A stretch of DNA of 64,000 nt from Undaria pinnatifida. Lineage: Eukaryota > Sar > Phaeophyceae > Laminariales > Alariaceae. Made by a program: the position numbers and the translations under genes. Under the pieces are notes generated by a model. The model ran no database searches. It saw only the letters and a program-made list of their open reading frames with translations, and had not been told where the DNA came from. Location: NCBI GenBank assembly GCA_012845835.1, contig JABAKD010000011.1:6448381-6512380 (forward strand). The letters are read 5' to 3'. Shown one piece after another: positions 22,238-33,074 of this stretch. How positions within the stretch are numbered: the stretch's first letter is position 1; the number at the start of each line of letters is the position of its first letter.

Positions 22238-24797
22238 GGTGTTGCTGTTGTTGTTGTTGTTGCTGTTGCTGTTGCTGTTGTTGTGTTGTTTTCCCTGATG
22301 GAAACCATTGTTTTGGTCCTTGCTCCTCCTTTAGAGCTTCGCTCCGCCGAGATCAGACAGCAAATCATCCGCGTTAGATATAGAGGTTACCGCTATTATT
22401 GGACTGCGCGTTCTGTCTTTGATCAGTTTTAGGTCATCCGAATACGGCCATCAACTTCGGCGATTAGCATACGCGAGTTGACCGTCCGAGCGGCGTTGCC
22501 CATCGGAATAGCCCTCAGTTTTTTTTTCTCTTAACTATCGGCTGCTGAATGAACGCCGTGCTTTTGAGGCACCCCCCCGCCCCCACCAGCATCATCGTGA
22601 TGCGTGTTTTTGGTTTTTTTTTGTCTTTGTTTCGGCGTTCCGAGATGACTGACCAGAGAATAACGATGAACCCTAACTCTGCCACCTAGGTTTCTCTAGG
22701 CGGCCGGCTGCTGATCGAAGGCCGTACTTGACGCCCCCCCCCCTTCTCCCTCCACCCCCTGCCCTCCTCCCTGCCCTCTTCCCTCCCGCCCCACCGTGGT
22801 GGGTGTATCCCTTTGCTTTGGTGTGTTTGGTATTTCCGAAGTGACGGACCCGAGCATAATCATCGAGCCGACGCAAGCGTCAGCCGGAGGAGACATGCCG
22901 CCGGGCGTGCTTCCGATCCGACAGCCGGTGTTCGGATCCCGCAATTCATTTGCCAGTGAAAACGCTATCGAGGAAGAACGGGGGGGAGGGGACATCGGAC
23001 TCAGCATGGAGGTAAGGGGACTGGTGGGAGGGTGTGTTGGGCGGGGGGTTAGAGGGGAGGGGGGGAGGGGGGGGGCGGGGAGGGGAGCGAAAGGAAGGGA
23101 AGGGACGTGGAGGGAAGGGGAGGGTTAAAGGAGGAAAGGATGCCAAAATTCCACTACCACCAACGCCAACACCAGCACCACACACACCATCAACCACCAA
23201 CACTGAACATGCCACCACCCCAACGCAAATAAAACACTACCAACACCAACACCACCCACCCCCACCCCCACACCGTGCTTGCCTCTTTTTTTTTCTGTTG
23301 ATAGGATGGTCAGCTGGCGCCAGGCACGCGACCAATGCTGAGGCAGCCTAGCGACACTGGACTCGCCGCCGCCGCCGCAGCCGCGGCCGCGGCCGTCGCA
23401 ACCGCCGCAACCGCCTCTGCCGCCAACGGTGCTTCTCACGTTGGTGCTACCGGCGCCGCTGGCCCCAGCGAGGCTATTCCCAACGGGTATGAGCATGCTA
23501 ACGGACAAGCCAGAGATATGTGGGACCAGGAGCCCAGAGACGGAATGGTGAGTGCGGTTGGGTGCGGCGCGGTTGGGTGGGGTGGGGTGGTGGGTTGGGT
23601 TGATTTTGGATTGGGTTGAGTTGGTTTGGGGGTGGGTTGGGTTGGGTTGGGCTCGGCTGGACTATACTGCTGTGCCGTGTGCTGTCTTTTGTGCTGTGTC
23701 TTATGTGCTGTCTTGTGTGCTGTGCTAATGCCTTGCCGTGCTCGCGATTGCGCTCGACGTCGGTGGCGGTCCAAGAACAACTTACAGTAGATGATCGAGC
23801 CCATCGATATTGTAGAACAGCATGTGCTTGCGAGGAATACCAGCTCGAGACGTATACTGACAACGCCGAAACCTTTTCCTGGCTGCCTGCCTGGCTGCCT
23901 GCAGTCCAAAAACCTTAACCGTACAACCCGCCCCTTAGCTGCCCCCCCACCACCAACCCCTTCCCCCCCCATCCACGCCTTCCTGTTCCTCTTTTTTTTT
24001 GTCTCATCTCCCAGCTTCCCCAGCCTGGTGCAAAACTGGGCGAGGATTTGTTGGACCTGCGGGGCCTAGACGACATTGGGTTTGCGGTGGAGGAGGGGGA
24101 GGCGACGGAGGAGGCGGCGGGGGAGGGGCTGGAGATGGGGGCGGAGGCGGGGATTGGGGGGAGGGAGGGGATGGAGGTGGAAGGCACCCCCGAGCGCAGG
24201 CCAAGCGTCGACAGCGACTCAAGCCAGCCGGCGTTTGGGAGCGGGGCTACGGATCTAGGGTTTCTTTCGGAGAAACAGCTGAGGTTTCTCGGCCTTATGC
24301 GTCCGGAAAACGTTGTCAAAAGCACGTCTATGGTGAGAGGGAAAGAGGGAGGAAAATCGATTTGGTTATCACCCGGGGTGCTTTCTTACATCAAATGCGG
24401 TACGAAGTATATGCCTATAGGCCATGGTAATGTTCACCGGGGTGAACCTTTTTTTGGAATTTCTCGCAGTCAGGCTTTGGGTGATGTTGAGAGCTCCTCT
24501 AGCGAGCAAACGTTAGATAATACAGGTGCACTCGTATTTCTGTAAGCATCCCGTGAGCTTGCTAAAGAAGTCCTCCCCGACTTGTTCGCGACCCACGCCG
24601 TCTCTGTACCCCAGGCTCAATTTTACTACCGGCGATCGCAAAGCGTGGAGGCTAGCATTGACAGGATGGAACAGGTACGGCAGCGGTACGGGTCATCGAG
24701 TGATCCACAGTCACGAGGGGTGTGCCGTAGTGTTGTGTTCAGCTTCGTTCTGCATTCTAGCGTGCCGGCGTGTGTGTGTGATTGCCATCTCCGGTAG
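8203..24797 (+). CDS. SDP1: Patatin-like triacylglycerol lipase, SDP1/TGL4 type (18 exons)
   Basis: Hydrolyses storage triacylglycerol at lipid droplets by family analogy. Exons by splice sites and similarity: 8203-8558, 13276-13426, 14548-14637, 15107-15256, 16291-16409, 16726-16801, 17017-17192, 17641-17815, 18197-18381, 19379-19493, 20082-20189, 20922-21143, 21521-21637, 21930-22044, 22842-23011, 23305-23547, 24015-24332, 24615-24797. All phases agree and give about 1022 residues. Residues ~119-250 form the DUF3336-type N-domain ('KMRTAKDYE', then 'EW' and '[10 protein letters not shown]'). '[14 protein letters not shown]' leads into the patatin domain with 'LSGGAAMG' (oxyanion hole, ~299-306), 'SGASAGS' (nucleophile Ser330) and 'FVDGS' (Asp506). 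'[19 protein letters not shown]' ends the conserved part. The ~300-residue tail is Ala- and Glu-rich. The introns after exons 5 and 10 start GC. Exon 1, exons 15-18 and the exact stop are least certain. Confidence 0.9.
10568..10598 (+). repeat. Interstitial telomere-like (CCCTAA)n
   Basis: Four near-perfect CCCTAA units in lipase intron 1 run into repeated 'aaggttat' sequence. A second short block of the same repeat is at 11636-11657. They are flanked by ordinary sequence on both sides, so this is not a chromosome end. Confidence 0.85.
10611..10912 (+). repeat. Two-copy tandem repeat, period about 151 bp
   Basis: The segment starting 'ttatgggaaccct' and ending 'cagcacacacataat' occurs twice in a row with few substitutions. 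It directly follows the telomere-like block and contains degenerate 'ccctaagg' units, so it looks derived from subtelomere-type sequence. It lies in lipase intron 1. Confidence 0.85.
11636..11657 (+). repeat. Second interstitial telomere-like block
   Basis: About three CTAACC units, 1 kb from the first block, also in lipase intron 1. Confidence 0.7.
13640..13972 (+). repeat. C-rich tract with (CCCCA)n and (CCCAA)n pentamers
   Basis: Lies in lipase intron 2. CCCCA repeats (about 13764-13822) pass into CCCAA/CCCGA repeats (13865-13968). The Pro/Thr-rich open frames across it are repeat artefacts. Confidence 0.85.
15393..15500 (+). repeat. (CTA)n trinucleotide microsatellite
   Basis: About 35 interrupted CTA/CCA units in lipase intron 4. 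Confidence 0.9.
15840..15965. repeat. Dispersed repeat fragment shared with 62181-62292
   Basis: Shared order: 'atcccatggcctaggcac' (or 'atcccacggcctaggtac'), a T-rich run, 'ccgacgatttt(t)gggt', then 'aaggagcctcgtc'. Both copies have the same orientation. This one lies in lipase intron 4 and the other 46 kb away in an intron of the minus-strand membrane-protein gene. Confidence 0.65.
16560..16706 (+). repeat. (CCCAA)n pentamer array
   Basis: More than 20 CCCAA units immediately upstream of lipase exon 6 (starting 16726). They occupy the position of the polypyrimidine tract and branch site of that intron. Confidence 0.92.
17878..18070 (+). repeat. AGT/AGC trinucleotide-rich tract
   Basis: Interrupted 'agtagcagcagtagt' repeats in lipase intron 8. 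The frames are repeat-driven (Ser or Leu runs) and are not coding. Confidence 0.75.
18783..18970 (+). mobile_element. MITE copy A in lipase intron 9
   Basis: About 188 bp with imperfect terminal inverted repeats (GGGTCTCCCTACGAAGTACC against GGCACTATAGGGAGACC). The body is rich in 'taccgg' and 'gcactat' motifs. It is the same family as 19067-19269 and the elements at the inner edges of the long inverted repeat. Confidence 0.75.
19067..19269 (+). mobile_element. MITE copy B in lipase intron 9
   Basis: About 203 bp with inverted ends GGGTCTCCCTATAGTGC and GGGCACTACAGAGAGACC. It is in the same orientation as copy A, about 100 bp away. Both copies are preceded by the same 'tttttttgtgctccct', which suggests duplication of element plus flank or insertion into a repeated target. 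Confidence 0.75.
19625..19812. repeat. Dispersed repeat shared with 39500-39660 and 51785-51950
   Basis: Landmarks: 'gacataggggcggtcaaatcg', 'gataagagc', 'gagcgc(c)tg', 'atcggatactccactgta'. The three copies are moderately diverged and non-coding. This one is in lipase intron 10. Confidence 0.65.
20497..20797 (+). repeat. 21-bp minisatellite (about 13-14 copies)
   Basis: The unit GGGTGCTGGGTGTTGATTATT repeats with small changes. Because 21 is a multiple of three, long open frames appear on both strands (for example repeated NNQHPAP on the minus strand). It is inside lipase intron 11 and is not taken as coding. Confidence 0.92.
21800..21890 (+). repeat. Two-copy 44-bp tandem duplication
   Basis: 'ctggttgaaga(c/a)caaacc...catgaaagcgaa' occurs twice in a row just upstream of lipase exon 14. 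Near identity implies a recent origin. Confidence 0.9.
22110..22298 (+). repeat. GGT / TGT / TGC trinucleotide tract
   Basis: Interrupted GGT repeats pass into (GTT/GCT)n in lipase intron 14. Gly/Val or Cys/Trp frames here are artefacts. Downstream, 22333-22372 has a short coding-like stretch after 'tttag', but its phase does not join the neighbouring exons. Confidence 0.8.
23562..23665 (+). repeat. (TTGGG)n-like pentamer tract, G-rich on the + strand
   Basis: 'gggttgggtt' and 'ggttggggtggg' repeats directly follow lipase exon 16. They are the same pentamer class as 13865-13968 and 16560-16706 but in the opposite orientation. Confidence 0.75.
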
Positions 24798-25117
24798 GGT
24801 TGTTATATGCTTTACAGTATGCCGCGCGGCGAAAAGACGACGAAAGGACGACTCGAAGAACACTAGATCGGCGATCGATCTGTGGCAACAAATCGGAAAT
24901 CGATCTGTGCTCATGTTCTCTCGCCTTCGGAATTTTCAACCGCCCCGCCGTCGAGAGCCCTTTCGACTATCCATTCAAATCCGAATACTATCTCCCCGAT
25001 TCCAACAACACCTCTCCCGACGTGCCACCCGCTATATATATATATCTCGCCGGATCCAACTGCCACCCCTGCGATTCCAACCGGCATCCCTCCGAATTCG
25101 CTCGTTCTTCGACCCAT

Positions 25118-27231
25118 TCCAACCGCTATCCCTTCGATCCCAAAGACTATGCAGCGGTGGGGTGCCCCCTATAGTTCCGGTTGAATAGTGCCACTGTTCT
25201 TTATAGTGCTGGCGAAATCGCTGGGCACGAATGGAACTCTCTATTAGCATAGTAACTCTCTACAGTAGCCCTATTTCCAATAGTGCCGGTACCCTATATA
25301 GTGCCGATATATTGGGCTGGCACATACCGGCAATGTCGGGACCCGTCCCCCGCTGCTGTAGATCCCTCCGAATTTCAACGACTCTCCCTCCGCATTTAAT
25401 TGCTGTCCCTCCGACTCCAACCGTAAACGACAGAGCGGAGACTCGAGCGGGAACCTCAGCACCCGAAGCGATCCCTCCTTTGCGAGGGGCTCTTGGAGCG
25501 CGAATGTCGGACATAGACGTTAGGGGGAGCGGAGCGGAGTGAAGGCAGTCAGTCAGTCAGTCAGTCGTGAAAGTTTGTCATGGGCGCCACCGACCGAAGA
25601 GAGGTGGATTTTGTTGGTTTCTGTTTACCGAGCTAAGAGAGGTGGTTTTCGTTCGTTTTGTGGAGGGGGTACCGAGACAAGAAAGGTGGTTTTTGTTGGT
25701 TTTGTGGAGGGGGAGGGGGGGAGGGGGAGGGGCGGAAGACCACCGAGAAAAAATACGTGGTTTTTGTTCGTTCCGGTGAGAGGGAAGGGGGGGGGGGGAA
25801 TGGGGGGGAGGGGGGGGGGGGGGGAGGCCACCTTACAGCGAGACATGTGTTTGTTCATTATATGTTCCAAACGACCAGGGAAGAAGGGGGCGGGGGGGGG
25901 GACGATTCAGTCCAACGCTGGTTGTGGTGTAGAATCCCCCGATTTTTGTGTTCTTTTCTGTCCGCGAGAATTTATTGTGTGCGACGATTTCGCTTGCTTG
26001 ATGCGTCCAGTGGTTACGAGTCTGTAAGGGCGTTTGCATGGTGATTGCTTTGAGAATTCGTCATCGATTTTTGACCGGGGGTTGGGAAGGAGGAGAGGGA
26101 GGGCCCCGTGGCATATAGGGCAATGCTGAAAAGGGGACGGGCGCGGCAGTGAGTATATCACGAGTTTCTTGCGTCCAGAATTTGTTATGGATGGCGTGCA
26201 AGATAATACGAAGTATGCTGCTGTTAAGAAAGAAGTGGAGTGTGTTCATGTAATACCTGCCGGTACAATTTTGGTTAGAGATAGTGCGTTGCGCTAGCAA
26301 GATTAAGCCTAGGCTTGTCCCGTCGTCCCATTTGGTGGCCCGGCCGTGATCGGGATGGTGCTGTTGTGCTGCTTGTGCTGGTGCTGCTGTTGGTGGTGGT
26401 GTGTGGTGTTGGTGCTGCTGCGTGTGCTGTTGTTGATGGTGCTGCCGTAGCTAGCTTTTTTTCGTTTTTAATCCTCTGGCGGATGGGGGGAAAAAAACAA
26501 ATAACTAGCCTTCGATCGCTATAGCCCTTAAGAACTAACTACCGCACAATTAATCTTGTTGGGGGACGAAATACTTGGAGTTTAATAAAGTGTGGGACAT
26601 GCTGTTTGCAGCAATAGCAAAAGCGTTACTCTGACGCGGGGTACGACAGAGAGGTAGCCTTTTTTGGCCGAAAAAAAATCTGAATTTTCGGGACGGAACT
26701 CCTTAATACCCCCTTTAGAGCCCCCAAACCCCTCCCTATACTAACGTCAAGTATTTTTTTTTCACAAAAGAAGAGTTTTTAGTTGCAAAGGTGTTGATCC
26801 AAAATATCGTTAAATCGTCGGAATGTCACATTCTTGTTTTTTGGCAATACCATGTAACAACCTGCCGGTACAAATTTTGGTTACAGATTATCTGATGTAA
26901 CATGTATGATTTTTGCTTGGTATACCCAGGCAAAAATGGGATTGTTTAAAATCTGGTTGCGCGTTCATACACGAAGGGCAATCGCTACTCATACTGGCAT
27001 ACCGTAGGTAGACACACCCTTTCTCGAGCTTTTTCATGGTTGTAAGCTCCATTCTCACAGTGTTGTACATGTTGCAATGAAGCGTTTTGGCCTCACCATT
27101 ACGAGGTGTGGGGGGGAATCTATAGCCTCGTTTTCGTTTGTGTATTCTCCTCCCCCCCAAAAAAAAATGGTAATACCTACCTGGTAAGCCGTGGAAATTG
27201 TTCACAATCTGGTTGCGCTTTTCGTATTTCT
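25118..27231 (-). repeat. Right arm of the 2.2-kb long inverted repeat
   Basis: Reverse complement of 1-2232, ending at 27231 where it meets the copy of window base 1. It has one copy, not two, of the 115-bp unit. Its inner edge is about 320 bp downstream of the predicted lipase stop codon, and its first 190 bp is the inverted MITE-like element (25159-25346). Alternative lipase 3' UTR or polyadenylation sites could fall inside it. Confidence 0.93.
25159..25346 (-). mobile_element. MITE-like element at the inner edge of the right arm
   Basis: Mirror copy of 2006-2202, with the same family features as the intronic copies. 'gtgccccctatagttccgg' opens it and 'ccggcaatgtcgggaccc' closes it. Confidence 0.6.
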
Positions 27232-27284
27232 AAAAAAACTGCGTTTTTTTGTGGGGTATATGAAGCTCCTTAGCGCCTTCCATA

Positions 27285-27358
27285 CTGGAAACTCTTTTTG
27301 GGGCAAATTTTACTTGAAGTGTTAGTACAGGGAGGGTTTTTGGGGCTCTGAAGAGATC
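27285..27358 (+). repeat. Short dispersed repeat next to the right arm
   Basis: 'ctggaaactcttttt', 'cacttgaagtgttagtac'-like sequence and 'agggagggtttttggggctctg' resemble 445-525 inside the left arm, its mirror near 26715-26790, and (reverse strand) 38805-38885. A copy just outside the arm suggests the arm is composed of smaller repeats. Confidence 0.6.
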
Positions 27359-27359
27359 A

Positions 27360-30300
27360 AGCCACAGTCCTCAGAAGGCAAAAACGAGCCAGAGTGCGCC
27401 TGTACCGCGTCGTGGCGTGCGCCGCCCTAGATATATATATGTACCCCTTTGGAACTGCATCCATCCATGTTTTGTTTTTGGGGGGGGGGCGGTAAAACTA
27501 CCTTGAATAAGTGTGGGCTGAATTTTTTAGCAAGGGGGGTGTTAGAGCCTCTTTTTTTTTGGGGGGGGGGCGGGGTGTTAAATATCTTTGCAGCCGCATC
27601 GACAGTTTTTGAGGGAAACTAAATGGAACCACTGCTGTGGTGTTGGGACAAAATTTGCAGGGCGTGAGTGAAGAGGGGCTAATGTTGTTGTTGTGACCTA
27701 GACGCGTCACTCTCTCTCCCCGTTTTGAGGTAGCGGCGGCGGCGGCGGCGGAAGACGGGAAGGGCGCGAAAGGACGGGGATTTTTTGTCCTTTTTTTGCC
27801 GGGTTTTGCTTGGGGGGGGGTCGTTCTGTCCTTATTGTATCTTGCTCTTGTTATGGTCCATGTACGTGTTGATGTGAGTTTTGAGGCGTGAGGAGAGGCC
27901 TAAAATTTGTTCGAGCAGGATGGTTTACACCACACATCGTATATGCCACTCTCGGCGGGAATGTAAGGACCTTTCTTGGTATGCAAGGTAATTCCCCAGC
28001 GTTTCCAATATTTTCGTCCAGACTGGCAGTTCGGTGGTCTCCGATGACGGAGTAGTTTGTGGTATTGAGGGGTTGCCATTCTCTAGTCGGAGCTTTTTTT
28101 TCACTCTTCTCCAGGTTTATATCTTTTGCGGGCATCTTGTAGCGTTTGATGCGAACGAGAGGAAGGTTATGGAAAATCGGATCGTAAATGATTCAGCAGC
28201 GCGTGGGGAACAGCTCACCAACGCAAGTCGTTGGCGCTGCATTTCGATCTGTGGAAAAATCGAAGCGAACAACGGCGGGCGTACAGTTTCGGCGCGAAGT
28301 TCCTTGAGGAGGAACGCGCCGCCCCTCAGCTTTTGCCGCTGCTGCTGTAAATATTGCGTCGGATAGATCACGGATACCGGCTTCATGATCTACAGCAGTA
28401 GATATTTCAGGGAGGATCTGTATGGTCTAGCTCGTGTGTTTTCGGGTGGCAGCCGTACGATCTGCATTATTATCTATTGTAGCACAAGTTTATGGGGTTG
28501 GATCTGTACAATACACACACAGATCCTGGTCAGCATCCCATAGCGGCAGCTATGGGATATTGTACAAATATATGTGTAAGATCTACTGTAGTAGATCGTG
28601 GCCTGTCCGATGCAATACTTGTGCGTTTCATGCTGCAGAGCGTTGTGTTCGGTTGGTCAGAGCGGTAGTAGGAGGATATGGCGAGCACGGGGCGGGGGGG
28701 GGGGATTGGGGGAAGGGGGCGATAATATGTATGGTGTGTTGCTTCGTTCCCTCTCGAATGTGTGTATGGATGCGGTTGGACGAATGGTGGTGTTGTTGGC
28801 GCCTCTGTGGGGGGGGTAGGGTTTTTTGTTTTTTGGTTCCTTTCCAACTGTTGTACCCGCGATTTTCGGGATATACCGTACTCGCGTTAAACTTTTGTGG
28901 AACAAACTAACTCGGGGAATTTGTGTGGGATTGTTGTTGCGTAGCGAAAGTTTTTCTTTTTGTTAAACCCTTTCGAGAACTGTACTTGTACCTACCCACA
29001 GACCCGCCTTTTTCTTTTTCTGGTGGAAAATCCTTGGAATTATTTATAAAGTGTGGGAGAATTTTGCAGTGAGTGGGTGGTTAAAAACGACTGTTGAAGA
29101 AAGTTTGCGCTACGTTAAAATCATGTGTTGGTTTTTTCCTTGCGCCTTGTGAGATGGCGGTGGTTTGAGGCCACATCGTCGCCCATGACATCGCCAAGGA
29201 GGTGGATGGGGGTTCGACGTTTCCTCATCATGGAAATGGACGGAGATTTGGCGTTTCCTCCTTGTTGGGATGTTTTTTGTGCCGGCGGCGAGGAGAGTGT
29301 TTCGTCCATTTTCCCCCCCTCCTGATCCCGCATTTTTTTTTTGTTGGCTGCTGATTGTCTCACTTTGTGACTGTGTACATACATGTCATGATGGTGATGA
29401 TGATGATGATGATGATGTAAACCTTGGAAAATTATTTAGCGGCGTTTTTGGGGGCTAACTTTTTTCCAGACTGCCTGATTCAACATGTTTCTCGCACCGC
29501 CGAGGACTGACTGATGATATGTCGATGAGGGGGGTGCTCACCCAAGGGGGGCGCCCCTTCTTTGTCTCTCAGCGCTCAGATTAAACTCGTAATCTTCGAA
29601 TCAATCTCTGTCTCACGCGGTAAAGTCCGTGTTGTACTCTCTCACCACGTATTTTTTTAGGACCTACCTGCTGAGGACTCCATTGAGCATTATTAGTAGT
29701 TGTAGTAGTCGTAGTAGTAAGTGCATTTGTTCCGGTGGGTGTTTGCAATAATACCGAGTTTGAAAATGGGATAGATTCATAGAAACGAGTCGAATCTTTT
29801 TCGTCTTTTTTTTTTCTTGTCAATTTACTTGTTTCTCGTGCAGTGTGTACCACAAAGGGCACGATTGATACTACTGCTGTTGGTCACTACTTGTAGTGCG
29901 TACGTACGTCTGTCTGTGGTGCGTTGTTGTCACGTGTCTTGCATCGGATTGTGCTTTCTTTTTCGCGTAAGGAGTCAAGAGCAAAAAAAAATGGAGCCGA
30001 CCGCAGGTCACTCTCTGGAAGTGAACAGAGAGAGGGCTCAAGAGGCAAGAAACGAAGGAAGTACTTCGTAGCGGCTGGTAAGCATGAATAACTGATGAAA
30101 GCGAGGCGAGACGATATCGATTTTTACTTTTTGTCCACCTGGAGCCCTTCTCGAGAGCTTTTCAACAACTACTACTACATACTACTGTTTTCGTTTAATC
30201 ATGCTATTAATTCAAATATATTTACAGTACTTGTAGTACCCTTCTCCCTGGCAGTTTTTTTAATGGGAAGTAGGTATTATTATAGTGATTACGGGAGTGC

Positions 30301-31806
30301 AAGCTGTCCTGTGTTCGTAGTTGGAACCGTTCTCATGTATGTGCGCTGAACCTTTTTTCGCGATAAAAATGAAGGCATGCACGTTAGTGGGGGGGAGGGG
30401 GAAGGAATGCCTGCCATCTGACCCCGCATTTGAGTTTCGAAAGGGGATGGAGCTGCTGCTGGAGAACAGTGCAGATACATTATCGAGCATTACTATAGAC
30501 TAATGGTCGACATACATGTACTACTCGTACAAACTTGTTTTTTCAAAGGAGAGAAGTTTAAAATGTGTAGGGTGTAAGAAGCTGTGTTGTCCTGTTGCGC
30601 GCGTGTCGTAACCCTCCATCCAGTTGTTGCGCCTATTAATAGTAGTTAGGGCACATCGCCCACCTCACTCAGCAGCTAGCTTGGGCTGCTTCGTGTAGTG
30701 GCTAGCCAAAAATAATGAATATTTAATAATGCTTACAAAAATGATAGTCGTCTAGACTACTTCGTAAATACTTAGACTAGACTACTAGACTATAGTTGTT
30801 ATTTATTTACCATTTATTCCTGATGTGATGATATAACATGATATTATCGTTGACGGCCCCACACACTGGTTTGTATGATGACCGCTTGCTGTTTGACATT
30901 CCGTTGTTGTTGACGTCTTGCGAGAACAACAACACTCTTCCTCCTTCTATAGGGAGGGGGTGCCTCCACCGGCGGCACAGCCTCGGATCGTCAACACCAA
31001 TGCATGGAAATACGTGGAAGGGTGGGAAGCTTTAGCTTCACTTGTCCTCTTCCGCCGGAGAATGAACAAAAAAAACACACAACGAACAGCAGCAAGCAGC
31101 AGCTGGCTGCAACTATTATTGCTAATCTAGTTGACGCACTCGAAATAGCATACCTGGTACCATGCTACCACTAGTCTAATAGTATAGACTAGTTTGTATC
31201 ATGTCAGTACGTACGTACGTACGAACCAGGTATCACATATCTGGTACCAGGTATATGCTCTGTACGAGTGTATCTTCGTACTAGACTATAAAACCGAGTG
31301 AGTGTTGGTCTGATCAACTGAAAACAGTCTACGTTCTGAAGAGCCCGTGGGCTCGAAGCGAACCAAACGGACCAAGCGGGTGAACGAATGACGATGCTCG
31401 AGCAAGCCCTCGTCGCTTGCCAAGCAACGGACGGCCTAGCCCGATTCCTCTCTACAGCAGTAGTAGCAGCTCAAGTGTCTACCGATCCGTCACCACAATT
31501 CCCATGAACACAAAGAAACGATCACAGGTCACCGGGGCGTACGGCCGACGAATTCCCCGCTCTAAAACCTAGTGTAGTAGTTGCACGACATTTTTTTCAA
31601 GCGTTCGCCACATCGTCATACTTTCCTAATACACGCCCCTGTCCGGCCGTCACCTCCCGGCTAAGCTGCCGCCATTACGAAGCCATCTTTGGTCCCTACT
31701 GCTGTATGTAGTGACACTGTGGTGGTAGAGCAGAGCGCTAGCTTTTCTGTTTTCGGTGTGCATTGTTTTGCGCGAATAGACGACTTCTTGCTGTCGGCCG
31801 TCGCCA

Positions 31807-31840
<34 letters not shown>

Positions 31841-33040
31841 TAGTCGTATGTAGTCGTATGTAGTCGGCTGTTGTAGGCTGTTCGTCTTTTATTGTGGGGG
31901 TTTCAAAATCCAAACAAAGTGAATCAGCACTTGTTGCTCCGCATTTCATGTCATTCATGTCATTTTGATTTTTGCTCAAAAATCATCAAAAATCATCAAT
32001 CAAGCGCGGAGCAGCAGAGGCAGGTGCGCTGATCCACTCCCAGAAGTAGCCCATCATCCTTCAGTCAGGCCAGGTTATCAGACGCCGGTTGCCCATTCCC
32101 AGGCCTATCGCGATCCAAGGAGAGCAGGGCGAAAACACCTCCCCACGACCTAGGATCTTCCAGGTAGGCGGTGGACGTTATCGTTTACTTCGTACAAGCA
32201 AACGCGCCTTGGGGCAAGTGTATAGTCTACGTGACTTGCTTTTGTTCGCCCAACTTTTTTCTGTCCATGTAGTCTGCAGTTTGGTCTCGGGTGTGGCTTC
32301 CCTGTGCCCTGCGGGTAATGTCCTCAGGGGAAGGCCCTCCCAACGGTTGTGCCATGTTATACCAATGGGTCGGATACAAGAGAAATGCGGGGTGTGTTAT
32401 CTGCGTCCCGCCGGAGACAAACGCGAGAACGCGCCTTGTTTTGTTGTTCTTGGTAGTTACTTTCCCATCCCGCAGGGGCAGTAGTAGCCCACTCCGAGAG
32501 GGAAAAAGCAAAAATTCTAAAAAATGTGACTGACTGCTTTTCTGACTTGGGGTAGAGGGATGCTGTTGTGTTTTTTGCTAGAGTAGCCGATCCCCACGCA
32601 ACCATGTGCAGCAACTATGGCCGGCGGAGAACAGGCACCCCCCCCTCACCCCCGGCTTCACCTCCTCCCTGGGAACGAATATCGAGTGTTGGAACCATGA
32701 GATGTTATCTCCTGCGTTTGCGGTAGTCCCCCTTCCCTGTCTGTGCCTGGGTTGTGCCCGGTCTCTGGGTTGTGCCCGGTCTCTCTCTCTCGCCTGACAT
32801 GATGCAAAAGCACACGGGTTGTGCCAGTACAATCCGACGGCACGCACCGCAGACGCAAAGCCCCGCCTCGTCCGGTCTTCTGTGGATCGAAGCATACCGA
32901 GATGCTTGGTGCCTGGTTTGACCGGCGACGATCGCAAAAAGTCGTGCTCAGGTTTTCCTCGAAAATGTTTCCCCCGGCCTCGTGTGGCTCAACCACCTTT
33001 TCCGTGAAGGAAAAAACGTGTGGGAAAAAACGCTGTGCGT
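27360..33040. other. Long stretch with no convincing gene
   Basis: I found no exon chain, recognised domain or RNA gene. Contents are G-runs (27480-27820), a GCG run (27731-27750), a Gly/Val low-complexity tract (28690-28830), a GAT microsatellite (29391-29417) and a GCT microsatellite (31809-31838). Short frames such as 30002-30071 and 31650-31979 (minus) are not supported by splice context or similarity. Confidence 0.5.
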
Positions 33041-33074
33041 TGCTGTATTGTCTTGGTTTATTTCCGTGCGCGGT

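Noticed and set aside
22333..22372. Possible extra lipase exon after 'tttag'
   Set aside because: Its donor phase does not join the next exon at 22842, and the protein is continuous without it.
1..27231. Terminal inverted repeats of a giant DNA transposon or integrated giant virus
   Set aside because: The enclosed 22.9 kb holds a host-type 18-exon lipase gene and repeats, with no viral, integrase, polymerase or transposase gene. The arms are more simply inverted copies of non-coding sequence.
31650..31979. Minus-strand 109-residue frame
   Set aside because: Protein-like at its start but carried by a GCT microsatellite; no splice sites or similarity.
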